A stretch of DNA of 64,000 bases from Pistricoccus aurantiacus (GTDB taxonomy: Bacteria > Pseudomonadota > Gammaproteobacteria > Pseudomonadales > Halomonadaceae), in NCBI RefSeq assembly GCF_042682565.1, contig NZ_JBHUIC010000004.1; one strand, written 5' to 3'. Within the stretch, counting starts at the first letter, position 1. Every line of letters begins with the position of its first letter. A model generated the notes under the pieces. It was not told the origin of the DNA. It was given only the letters and a program-made list of their open reading frames with translations, and did not search any database. A program made the translations under genes and the position numbers. Below, piece after piece: positions 9,991-17,810 of this stretch.

Positions 9991-10986
9991 ATGACCGATT
10001 CTCTCAAGACTTTCGACAGCGATTCTTCCTACCGCGCCAGCGCGCGCCGAGCTCTGCGGCTGGAAAGCGAGGCCATCGCGGCGCTCGAGTCCCGGCTTGA
10101 CGATCATTTCGATCGCGCTTGCGAACTGATCCTGGCATGTCACGGCCGCGTGGTGGTGACCGGCATGGGCAAGTCGGGGCATATCGCCGGCAAGATCGCC
10201 GCGACCCTGGCCAGCACCGGCACCCCGGCCTTCTTCGTGCACCCGGGTGAAGCCAGCCACGGCGATCTGGGCATGATCACCCCCAAGGATATCGTGCTGG
10301 CCCTTTCGAATTCCGGCGAAACCAGCGAAGTGGTCGCCCTGATTCCGCTGCTCAAGCGCATCAAGGTGCCCCTGATCAGCATGACCGGGCGAACCACCTC
10401 TACTCTCGCCCGTCACGCGGACGCTCATCTGGATGCGGCGGTCGCCCGAGAGGCCTGCCCGCTGGATCTGGCGCCCACTTCCTCGACCACCGCCGCTCTG
10501 GCGCTGGGCGATGCCCTGGCGGTCACTCTGCTCGAATCCCGGGGATTTACCGCGGAGGATTTCGCCCTGACTCACCCGGGTGGTAGCCTGGGCCGGCGTC
10601 TGCTGCTCAAGGTAGCGGACCTGATGCATAAAGGCGCGCGTCTGCCCCAGGTGCCGCTGGGAAGTCCCCTGCGAGATGCCTTGCTGGAAATCACTCGTCA
10701 GGGGCTCGGCTTCACCTGCGTGGTAGATGCTCGAGGCACGCTGGCGGGGGTGTATACCGATGGCGATCTGCGCCGCACCCTGGATCAGTATCACGATCTG
10801 CACGAACTCAAGGTGGATGATGTCATGACTCGGCCAGGCAAGCGCATTGCGCCAAACCTGCTGGCGGTGGAAGCGGTTCGCCTGATGGAAGACAATCGCA
10901 TCACCGCCCTGGCGGTGGTGGACGATGAAGGCCGTCCGATAGGCGCCTTGCATATGCATGACCTGCTGGCCAGCGGCGTCATATAA
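9991..10986 (+). CDS. kdsD: D-arabinose 5-phosphate isomerase
   Basis: A 331-residue enzyme that converts ribulose 5-phosphate to arabinose 5-phosphate for Kdo, the inner sugar of LPS. An N-terminal SIS domain (about 40-180, with GMGKSGHIAGKIAATLAST and SNSGETSEV) is followed by two CBS domains (about 210-328). The length and the TSSTT loop match KdsD. It leads the kdsDC-lptCAB row and is divergent from mlaF; both systems maintain the outer membrane. Confidence 0.95.
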   Translation: MTDSLKTFDSDSSYRASARRALRLESEAIAALESRLDDHFDRACELILACHGRVVVTGMGKSGHIAGKIAATLASTGTPAFFVHPGEASHGDLGMITPKDIVLALSNSGETSEVVALIPLLKRIKVPLISMTGRTTSTLARHADAHLDAAVAREACPLDLAPTSSTTAALALGDALAVTLLESRGFTAEDFALTHPGGSLGRRLLLKVADLMHKGARLPQVPLGSPLRDALLEITRQGLGFTCVVDARGTLAGVYTDGDLRRTLDQYHDLHELKVDDVMTRPGKRIAPNLLAVEAVRLMEDNRITALAVVDDEGRPIGALHMHDLLASGVI

Positions 10987-11021
10987 GCGCCAGCCACAAT
11001 CCGCTACTTCACGGAGACGAT

Positions 11022-11618
11022 ATGCCCTCTGCTACCAGCGACGGCTTTTCCGTTCGCGCGCAAAAAATCGAACTGCTGGCTCTGGACGTCGATGGCGTCT
11101 TGACGGACGGTCGGCTGTATTTTCATGCGGACGGCTCGGAAATCAAGACCTTTCATACCCAGGACGGCCATCGCCTCAAGCTGCTGCAACAATCAGGAAT
11201 CAAGATAGCCCTGATCACCGGACGCGAGTCGCCCATGGTGACCCGGCGCGCCGTGGCGCTGGGCATCGAGCACATCATTCAGGGCCGCGACGACAAGCTG
11301 GCCGCGCTGCAGGAACTGATGAACCAGTTGGGGCTCGATTTTTTCCAGGTCGCTTACTGCGGCGACGATCTGCCGGATCTTGCCGCCATCCACCTTGCGG
11401 GCCTTGGCATCAGCGTGCCCAACGCGCCGCCCTATATACAGGACGCGGCAGACTGGGTCACCCAAACTCCCGGCGGCTTTGGTGCCGTACGGGAGATTTG
11501 CGACAGGCTTCTAGAAGCCAGAGGCTGCTGGGAACGGGTGGTGGAAACCTTTCTGCAGGGCGCAAGTCTCAGCGACCACCCTCTTTCCGATCATTCCTCT
11601 GCCGATGAACAAGGCTGA
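11022..11618 (+). CDS. kdsC: 3-deoxy-D-manno-octulosonate 8-phosphate phosphatase
   Basis: A 198-residue HAD-superfamily phosphatase that removes phosphate from Kdo 8-phosphate. The catalytic motif LDVDGVLTDG has the two aspartates at 22 and 24; ITGRES (motif II) and the YCGDDLPDL motif IV follow. KdsC is a cap-less tetrameric HAD enzyme and the length fits. It follows kdsD by 35 bases and precedes lptC by five. Confidence 0.95.
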   Translation: MPSATSDGFSVRAQKIELLALDVDGVLTDGRLYFHADGSEIKTFHTQDGHRLKLLQQSGIKIALITGRESPMVTRRAVALGIEHIIQGRDDKLAALQELMNQLGLDFFQVAYCGDDLPDLAAIHLAGLGISVPNAPPYIQDAADWVTQTPGGFGAVREICDRLLEARGCWERVVETFLQGASLSDHPLSDHSSADEQG

Positions 11619-11623
11619 TACCC

Positions 11624-12208
11624 ATGCGCCAGCGCCTTGCAAGAATACCGCCCAAGTTCTGGCTGCTGCTGATTCTGCTGGCTCTCGGCGTCGTTCTGGC
11701 GCTGTTTTTCGATCGGGGCGGCGTACGAATCCCCGGACCCGTGCCGGAAGATCCCGCCGGGGAACCGGACTACTTCCTGGAAGGGGTGAACCTGACCCGC
11801 TTCAACGAGCAGGGCGAAGCCTATCAGCGCCTGCAAAGCCCGCGACTGGTGCACACACCGGTGGATGATGTCACACGCGCCAAGACCCCTCGACTGCGTA
11901 TCTACGACGAGGATGAGCGAGTCTGGCTGGCACGCGGCGAAAGCGGACGCCTGGCGCCAAACGGCACCCAGGTGACCCTGAGCGGCCAGGCGGAGCTGGA
12001 AGCGCCGGAGGAAAACTGGCTGCTGGAAACCGAGGTGCTGCATTATTTGCCGGGTAGCGGTCATGCCTATAGCCAAGGTGAAGCCACCCTGCGTCAACCG
12101 CCCCAGCACATCCGCGGCGAGCGCTTCGACGCCTGGATCAACGAAGGCCGCGCTCGGCTTACCGGCAAGGTGCGCGGCTTCCACCCCGTCAAGGAATCCT
12201 CATCATGA
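11624..12208 (+). CDS. lptC: LptC, LPS export bitopic protein
   Basis: A 194-residue protein with a single N-terminal membrane helix (about 10-28) and a periplasmic beta-jellyroll. LptC receives LPS from the LptB2FG transporter and passes it to LptA. The segment GVNLTRFNEQGEAYQRLQSP matches the family pattern of the first jellyroll strands. It overlaps lptA by four bases. Confidence 0.9.
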   Translation: MRQRLARIPPKFWLLLILLALGVVLALFFDRGGVRIPGPVPEDPAGEPDYFLEGVNLTRFNEQGEAYQRLQSPRLVHTPVDDVTRAKTPRLRIYDEDERVWLARGESGRLAPNGTQVTLSGQAELEAPEENWLLETEVLHYLPGSGHAYSQGEATLRQPPQHIRGERFDAWINEGRARLTGKVRGFHPVKESSS

Positions 12209-12729
12209 ACCACTGTTTTTCTCTGCGAACTGTTCTGCTGACCGGCGCCCTGCTGATCGGGCCGGCAAGCATCGCGCCGTTCGCCCTCGCGCTGGAAGGC
12301 GACGCCAGCGCCCCCATCGAGATCAGCGCCGACCGCCTGGAACTCGACGACAAGGCGGGTACCGCCATTTATACCGGCGACGTGGACATGCAGCAGGGCA
12401 GCATGAAGCTGACCGGCGCACGGGTGGAGATCCAGCGCAACGCAGATGGTCAGGTTTCACGGGTGACCGCCACCGGTGACCGAGCCTATATCGAGCAGAA
12501 GCCCAGCCCCGAGGATCCCCTGGCCAAGGGCTGGGGGCAAACCATCGTCTATCATGCGGCGGAACGGCGTGTCGAACTGATCGATCAGGCGGAGCTGCAC
12601 CGGGGGGAGGATGTGTTCAACGGCGCCTATGTGGAATACCAGCTCGACCGTCGCGTGGTGGAAGCGCGCGCCGAGGCCGAGGGCACCCAGCGCCAGCGAG
12701 TACGCATGACGTTGACGCCGGAGCAGTAA
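12205..12729 (+). CDS. lptA: LptA, periplasmic LPS-transport bridge protein
   Basis: A 174-residue OstA-like protein with a Sec signal peptide (cleavage near residue 29, PFALA then LEG). LptA units stack into the beta-jellyroll bridge that carries LPS to LptD. Family features are PIEISADRLELDD, the GTAIYTGDVDMQQGSMKL strand pair and a terminal strand. Its ATGA overlap with lptC indicates coupled translation. Confidence 0.94.
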   Translation: MNHCFSLRTVLLTGALLIGPASIAPFALALEGDASAPIEISADRLELDDKAGTAIYTGDVDMQQGSMKLTGARVEIQRNADGQVSRVTATGDRAYIEQKPSPEDPLAKGWGQTIVYHAAERRVELIDQAELHRGEDVFNGAYVEYQLDRRVVEARAEAEGTQRQRVRMTLTPEQ

Positions 12730-12754
12730 ATCGTTGGAGCATTCAAGGGAAAGC

Positions 12755-13480
12755 ATGAAGACACTGAGCGTTCGTCATCTGGCCAAGAGCTACAAGCGCC
12801 GTCGGGTGGTGCAGGATATCAGCCTGGACATCGAGCAAGGACATATCGTCGGGCTACTGGGGCCCAACGGCGCCGGCAAGACCACCGCCTTCTACATGAT
12901 CGTCGGGCTGGTGCGAGCGGACGCTGGCCAGGTCTTTATCGATGACCACAATCTGTCCCAGGCGGCCATGCACCAGCGCGCCCGCGCGGGTATCGGTTAT
13001 CTACCCCAGGAGGCGTCGATCTTCCGCAAGCTTTCCGTGGCGGACAACATCCTGGCGATTCTCGAAACCCGCAAGGACCTCGACCGCGCCGGTCGGCGGG
13101 CGCGGCTCGACTCGCTGCTGGAGGATTTTCACATCACTCATATCCGCGACAACCTGGGCATGAGCCTCTCCGGCGGGGAAAGGCGCCGAGTGGAAATCGC
13201 CCGGGCCCTGGCCACGGAGCCTACCTTCATACTGCTGGATGAGCCTTTTGCCGGGGTGGATCCCATTTCGGTCGGGGAAATCAAGACGATCATTCGTGAA
13301 CTCAAGGCGCGCGGCATCGGCGTGCTGATTACCGATCACAACGTGCGCGATACCCTGGATATCTGTGATCGAGCCTATATCGTGGGCAATGGCCAGATCA
13401 TCGCCGAAGGCGATCCTCAGAGCATCCTGTCCAACCAGCAGGTTCGAGACGTCTATCTCGGTGCGGATTTCAGGCTTTGA
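12755..13480 (+). CDS. lptB: LptB, ATPase of the LPS export ABC transporter
   Basis: A 241-residue ABC ATPase that powers LPS extraction by LptB2FG. Walker A GPNGAGKTT is at 36-44, the signature LSGGERRRVEIARAL near 137-151 and Walker B FILLDEPFAGVDP next, all matching LptB closely. A TTG seven codons upstream is open, but the ATG at 12755 has AAGGGA five bases upstream and gives the family length. It sits directly before rpoN, the classical arrangement. Confidence 0.96.
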   Translation: MKTLSVRHLAKSYKRRRVVQDISLDIEQGHIVGLLGPNGAGKTTAFYMIVGLVRADAGQVFIDDHNLSQAAMHQRARAGIGYLPQEASIFRKLSVADNILAILETRKDLDRAGRRARLDSLLEDFHITHIRDNLGMSLSGGERRRVEIARALATEPTFILLDEPFAGVDPISVGEIKTIIRELKARGIGVLITDHNVRDTLDICDRAYIVGNGQIIAEGDPQSILSNQQVRDVYLGADFRL

Positions 13481-13564
13481 GAAAGACGGCAAAGCGACTT
13501 CCTCGACGCTTTTTCACCGCCACTTCTTGACAATCGATTTTTTATTTTCCTGTGATGATTTTTC

Positions 13565-13580
13565 TGGCATGCAAATTGCT
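13565..13580 (+). promoter_or_regulatory. Candidate sigma-54 promoter upstream of rpoN
   Basis: TGGCATG-CAAA-TTGCT matches the sigma-54 consensus TGGCACG-N4-TTGCW with one mismatch. The GG (-24) and GC (-12) doublets are separated by exactly ten bases. It lies in the 180-base gap between lptB and rpoN, 80 bases before the rpoN start. It suggests that rpoN is at least partly autoregulated. No activator site is identified. Confidence 0.5.
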
Positions 13581-13660
13581 TGTTTTTCTCATGCGTATAT
13601 TGCTTGCTCAGGAATCAAGGGATAGGGTGAGGATGAATTCGCTTTCGCGCTGTTGAAACC

Positions 13661-15085
13661 ATGGTCATGAAACCCTCGTTGCAGTTACGTGTCGGCACCC
13701 AGCTGACCATGACGCCCCAGCTGCAGCAGGCCATCTCCCTGCTACAGCTTTCCACCCTGGATCTGCGCCAGGAAATCCAGCAGGCGCTGGAATCCAACCC
13801 GATGCTGGAACTCGAAGAAGCCTACGGCGAACAAGTCGTCGAGCCACTTCAGGAAGAAGACTGGCCGGAAGAGATCCCCGAAGAACTGAGCACCGATAGC
13901 GAATGGTCGGATACCTTCCAGGATTTCCACTCATCCGGTGTCGCTGGCGAAGGGCCGGACATGGAGCGCAGCGCTCAAGGCACCAGCCTGCGGGACCATC
14001 TTTTCTGGCAGTTGGCGATGACCGATATCGACACTCGTGAACGCCGAATCGCGGAAAGTCTGATCGATGCGGTGGACCCCAACGGTTATTTGCAAAGCCC
14101 GCTGCAGGAGATCACGGAAGGCCTCAAGACTCAGGGCATGAGTGATCTCGAACCCGCGGAAATCGAGACAGTGCTGGCACGGCTGCAGCAGTTCGAACCG
14201 ACCGGCGTCTTTGCCCGCCATCTCGGTGAATGCCTGCTGCTGCAGTTGAACAGCCTGACCCAGGCCCCGCCTTTTCTGGCTCAGGCCAAGCGGCTGGCAC
14301 GTCAATTCCTCACGGCGCTGGCCGCCAACGATCGCAAGCTGCTGAAACGTCGCCTGGGTCTCGACGATGACGCGCTGCAACAGGTCATCGATCTCATCCT
14401 CGGCCTGGATCCACGCCCGGGCCATGTCTTCGATACCACGAACAGCGACTATGTCATTCCCGATCTGCTGGCCCAGCGCGTGCAGGGAGACTGGCGCATC
14501 GAGCTGAATCCCGACGCTCTGCCCCGCCTGCGTATCCAGCCTGATTATGCCGCACTGATACGCCGCGCGGATAAAAGCGACGATAACACCTTCATGAAGC
14601 ATCATCTGCAGGAAGCGCGATGGTTGATCAAGAGCCTGTCGAGTCGCAACGCCACCCTGCTCAAGGTCGGCCAGGAGATCATGGTCCACCAGCTCGATTT
14701 TCTGGAACAGGGCGATCAGGCCATGAAGCCGTTAGTGCTGGCGGAGATCGCCGCCAAGGTGGAAATGCACGAATCCACGGTTTCCCGGGTCACCACCCAG
14801 AAATTCATTCATACGCCTCAAGGGGTATTCGAGCTCAAGCATTTCTTTTCCAGCCAGTTGGGCGGCAGCGATGGAGAAAGTCATTCCGGCACCGCCATAC
14901 GGGCGCGCCTGCATAAGCTGATCGAACAGGAACCCGCCCGCAAACCGCTTTCCGACAGCAGACTGGTAGATTTGCTGAACGCCGACGGTGTTCAGGTCGC
15001 CCGGCGCACCGTGGCAAAATACCGTGAAGCGCTGGGAATACCGCCTTCCAACGAGCGCAAACGGTTGTCCCACTTGAAAAAATGA
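13661..15085 (+). CDS. rpoN: RNA polymerase sigma-54 factor
   Basis: A 474-residue sigma-54. The N-terminal activator-interacting region is Q/L-rich (about 3-55, beginning KPSLQLRVGTQLTMTPQLQQ), then comes an acidic linker (55-120), the core-binding and helix-turn-helix regions, and the RpoN box ARRTVAKYRE at 447-456. It directs nitrogen, flagellar and other transcription that needs enhancer-binding ATPases. Two in-frame ATGs (13661, 13667) are both poorly supplied with Shine-Dalgarno sequence; the family begins at the second. It is followed by hpf, ptsN, rapZ and ptsO as in many Proteobacteria. Confidence 0.97.
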   Translation: MVMKPSLQLRVGTQLTMTPQLQQAISLLQLSTLDLRQEIQQALESNPMLELEEAYGEQVVEPLQEEDWPEEIPEELSTDSEWSDTFQDFHSSGVAGEGPDMERSAQGTSLRDHLFWQLAMTDIDTRERRIAESLIDAVDPNGYLQSPLQEITEGLKTQGMSDLEPAEIETVLARLQQFEPTGVFARHLGECLLLQLNSLTQAPPFLAQAKRLARQFLTALAANDRKLLKRRLGLDDDALQQVIDLILGLDPRPGHVFDTTNSDYVIPDLLAQRVQGDWRIELNPDALPRLRIQPDYAALIRRADKSDDNTFMKHHLQEARWLIKSLSSRNATLLKVGQEIMVHQLDFLEQGDQAMKPLVLAEIAAKVEMHESTVSRVTTQKFIHTPQGVFELKHFFSSQLGGSDGESHSGTAIRARLHKLIEQEPARKPLSDSRLVDLLNADGVQVARRTVAKYREALGIPPSNERKRLSHLKK

Positions 15086-15217
15086 GTCAACCGCGGTTGC
15101 ATGAGCGGTATTTTGGATGCTGTGACAAGGACGTCAGCGTAATATTGACGCCTGGACTATGCAGGATGCCAAAAAGGGTTACAATCTAGACGACTGCCGA
15201 CGGAAAAGGAGCGTGAC

Positions 15218-15526
15218 ATGCAAGTCAATATCACCGGCCATCATGTGGAACTCACCGACGCCCTACGTAACTACGTTAATGAAAAGCTCGCCCGCCTGGA
15301 GCGTCATTACGACAATATCACTACGGTGCAGGTGACTCTCTCCATCGAGAAGGAGCGTCAGCAAGCCGCCTGCATCATGCACGTCGCCGGTGGGGAATTG
15401 CATGCGGAGGCGGAAAACGACGACATGTACGCTGCCATCGATGCCTTGACCGACAAGCTCGACCGCCAGCTGGTCAAGCACAAGGAAAAAGCCCAGGCTC
15501 GCGCCCAAGGGGCCGGTGCTCGCTGA
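15218..15526 (+). CDS. hpf: Ribosome hibernation-promoting factor, short form
   Basis: A 102-residue HPF/RaiA-family protein. It binds the 30S decoding centre in stationary phase and promotes 100S dimers. It starts MQVNITGHHVELTDALRNYV, the family signature, has a strong AAAAGGAG site seven bases before the ATG, and ends in a basic tail. The short form lacks the C-terminal dimerisation domain of long HPF. It sits 132 bases after rpoN. Confidence 0.94.
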   Translation: MQVNITGHHVELTDALRNYVNEKLARLERHYDNITTVQVTLSIEKERQQAACIMHVAGGELHAEAENDDMYAAIDALTDKLDRQLVKHKEKAQARAQGAGAR

Positions 15527-15530
15527 AACG

Positions 15531-16010
15531 ATGAATCTGGAAACCATTCTCCCCCCGGAGCGCACGCTGTTCGATGTCCCCGGGGGAAGCAAGAAAAGAG
15601 TGCTGGAATTCTTCAGCACCTTTATCGCCCAGAACACCCCCAGTCTCGATAGCCAGGAAGTCTTCAGCCGCCTGATTGGTCGCGAACGACTCGGTAGCAC
15701 TGGCATCGGCAACGGCGTGGCGATTCCGCATTCGCGCAATCCACACTGCAAGACCCCCTTGGCGGGCTTTTTGAAACTGTCGGAACCCGTCGACTTCGAC
15801 GCCATCGACGGTGAGCCGGTGGATCTGGTCTTCGTGCTGCTGGTACCCGAAGAAGCGGACGATACGCATCTGGCCCTGCTTGGCCAGGTGGCACGTGTCA
15901 TGGGGGATCTGACCACACGTCAACAGCTGCGCAAGAGCGCCAGCCAACAACAGCTATACGAGATCCTGTTGCAAGCCATCCATCGTCAGCGTGACGAGGA
16001 TACGAACTGA
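15531..16010 (+). CDS. ptsN: Nitrogen PTS enzyme IIA (EIIA-Ntr)
   Basis: A 159-residue PTS EIIA type-2 domain protein. It is phosphorylated by NPr on a histidine, here H67 in GVAIPHSRNP, and regulates potassium transport, nitrogen and envelope stress responses rather than moving sugar. The start chosen is the ATG at 15531, four bases after the hpf stop; a GTG five codons upstream would overlap hpf. The partner NPr gene (ptsO) lies two genes downstream. Confidence 0.95.
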   Translation: MNLETILPPERTLFDVPGGSKKRVLEFFSTFIAQNTPSLDSQEVFSRLIGRERLGSTGIGNGVAIPHSRNPHCKTPLAGFLKLSEPVDFDAIDGEPVDLVFVLLVPEEADDTHLALLGQVARVMGDLTTRQQLRKSASQQQLYEILLQAIHRQRDEDTN

Positions 16011-16048
16011 CAGCGACTTCTAGCCACCGCTACCCGGGAGTTTTTCAA

Positions 16049-16963
16049 ATGCAGCTCGTGATCATCAGTGGTCGTTCGGGCTCCGGCAAATCCATCGCGC
16101 TTCAGGCCCTGGAAGATCTCGGCTTCTATGCCATCGACAATATGCCGGCCATGCTGCTCGGCCCCCTGGTGGACGAGCTTCAGCACGGCGAGACGCCGCG
16201 CTCCTCGGTTGCCGTCAGCATCGATGCCCGTAATCTGCCCGGGGCGCTTGAGCGCTTTCCGGCGATGCTGGCGGCGGTACAAGAGCGTGGTATCGACTGC
16301 CGAGTCATCTATTTGACCACGGACGCCCGTGTTCTTCTCGAGCGTTATTCTTCCACGCGCCGACGTCATCCGCTGACTCGCGATCGCGACGTGACCCTGG
16401 CGGAGGCGATCGAGATGGAAGAGATTGCCCTGGAGGACATTCACGATCTGGCGGATCTGGTAATTGATACCACCGGCCTCTCCGTCCATGACCTGCGCGG
16501 GCGCATTGCCGAACAGGTTGCCGGCCGCGTCAGTCAACAAATGACGCTGACCTTCGAATCCTTCGGTTTCAAGCATGGCGTACCGCTGGATTCGGATACG
16601 GTGTTCGACGCACGCTGCCTTCCCAATCCTTTCTGGGATCGTGCCCTGCGGCAGTTCAACGGTCGCGATCCGGAAATCATCGAATTTCTCGAGAATTTCG
16701 ACGATGTCGGGGCGATGGCCGACGATATCACCGGCTGGCTGGAACGCTGGCTGCCGGTATATCAGGATAGCCGGCGCAGTTACATGACCGTAGCCATCGG
16801 CTGCACGGGTGGCCAGCACCGTTCCGTCTATCTGGCGGAGCGCCTGGCTCAACATTTCGCCAAGCACTATCCTGACGTGAAGCTGCGCCACCGGGAACTG
16901 GGCATTCAACTCACCGTCGAACAAAACGTCCGCGAGGCGTCCACGAACAGCGCGGAACCCTAG
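16049..16963 (+). CDS. rapZ: RNase adapter protein RapZ (YvcJ family)
   Basis: A 304-residue P-loop protein. In E. coli, RapZ binds sRNA GlmZ and brings RNase E to it, so tuning GlmS and amino-sugar supply. Walker A GRSGSGKS is at 8-15, DARNLP is conserved, and the C-terminal RNA- and metabolite-binding half has GCTGGQHRSVYLAERL. It follows ptsN by 38 bases and precedes ptsO by five. GlmY/GlmZ are not in the window, so regulation of glmS here is inferred. Confidence 0.95.
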   Translation: MQLVIISGRSGSGKSIALQALEDLGFYAIDNMPAMLLGPLVDELQHGETPRSSVAVSIDARNLPGALERFPAMLAAVQERGIDCRVIYLTTDARVLLERYSSTRRRHPLTRDRDVTLAEAIEMEEIALEDIHDLADLVIDTTGLSVHDLRGRIAEQVAGRVSQQMTLTFESFGFKHGVPLDSDTVFDARCLPNPFWDRALRQFNGRDPEIIEFLENFDDVGAMADDITGWLERWLPVYQDSRRSYMTVAIGCTGGQHRSVYLAERLAQHFAKHYPDVKLRHRELGIQLTVEQNVREASTNSAEP

Positions 16964-16968
16964 CCACC

Positions 16969-17238
16969 ATGCCAAAGCGCCGACTCACACTAACCAACAA
17001 GCGGGGTCTGCACGCCCGCGCGGCGACAAAACTGGTTCAGTGCTGCCAGAATTATCAGGCAAACGTCAAAGTTCATCATCAGGGCCGGGAAGCAGACGCC
17101 GCCAATATCATGTCGCTTCTGATGCTGGCGGCGCCCTGTGGTAGCGTGCTCGACGTTCATGCGGACGGCGAGGAGGCCACCGCCACCCTGGACGCCTTGG
17201 AAGCCCTTTTCGATGCCCGCTTCGACGAAGACGCCTAG
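16969..17238 (+). CDS. ptsO: Phosphocarrier protein NPr (HPr family)
   Basis: An 89-residue HPr-like protein with the phosphorylatable histidine H15 in the motif KRGLHARAATKLV. It passes phosphate from enzyme I-Ntr (PtsP) to PtsN. The ANIMSLLMLAA helix corresponds to the Ser-46 region of HPr. It is the fifth gene of the rpoN row. PtsP is not in the window. Confidence 0.94.
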   Translation: MPKRRLTLTNKRGLHARAATKLVQCCQNYQANVKVHHQGREADAANIMSLLMLAAPCGSVLDVHADGEEATATLDALEALFDARFDEDA

Positions 17239-17261
17239 CCCCGGCCTACCGTGAAACGACG

Positions 17262-17810
17262 ATGCAACTGATACAAAGCGGCAAATATTCAATGGTCTAC
17301 TTCGATCCCGAAAAAGACCATTTCATCAAGCTCTTTCATCCCAAGCCTTTCGACAAGCTGCGCTATGCCCTGGGTGTGCGCCCTCACCCAGGACACAATT
17401 TCGCGCGGATCGCCGCCCGGCTGGCGGCGCTTGATATTGCATCGCCCACCATCGTCGAGGCCCGCAAGTATCGGCTGGTCACCGAGAACGTCCACGGCGC
17501 GCCCCTCAAGCAGCTGATTCTCGCGTCCGAGGCGCTGCAGACCCGCTACCTGGATATCCTCGTCGCCTATTATCGCCACGACATCCACTGTCGGGGCCTG
17601 CATACGGACAATTTCCTGGTCCGCGACGGAAAGGTGTTCGCCATCGATCTCGACGCCTACAAGGCGCCGCGTTTTTTCAAGTATTCCAAGCGCGAGTTTC
17701 TGGACTGCCTGAAACGCTCCCTGAAAGGCTCCGAAGCCTTTCTTTTTCAGCGCCTGCTCGCACGTCTGGGGCTGGACAGCGACTACCGGCCCATCGAAAC
17801 GCGCACTTAG
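17262..17810 (+). CDS. Small LPS-kinase-like protein (protein-kinase fold)
   Basis: A 182-residue protein with a shortened kinase fold resembling the LPS/Kdo kinase and InaA group. Visible elements are a strand-3 lysine (K23 in HFIKLFHP), a catalytic loop H114-T-D116-N117 (RGLHTDNFLV) and a metal-binding D129-L-D131 (FAIDLDAYK). Full-length WaaP/KdkA proteins are 230 residues or longer, so the N-lobe is reduced. It sits 23 bases after ptsO, close to Kdo and LPS-export genes, so a role in phosphorylating the LPS core is plausible but not shown. Its TAG stop overlaps the pmbA stop by four bases. The substrate is unknown. Confidence 0.65.
   Translation: MQLIQSGKYSMVYFDPEKDHFIKLFHPKPFDKLRYALGVRPHPGHNFARIAARLAALDIASPTIVEARKYRLVTENVHGAPLKQLILASEALQTRYLDILVAYYRHDIHCRGLHTDNFLVRDGKVFAIDLDAYKAPRFFKYSKREFLDCLKRSLKGSEAFLFQRLLARLGLDSDYRPIETRT

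Noticed and set aside
15145..15185. TTGACG and TACAAT before hpf as a promoter
   Set aside because: The hexamers are 29 bases apart, and no suitable -35 is seen at 16-18 bases from the TACAAT.
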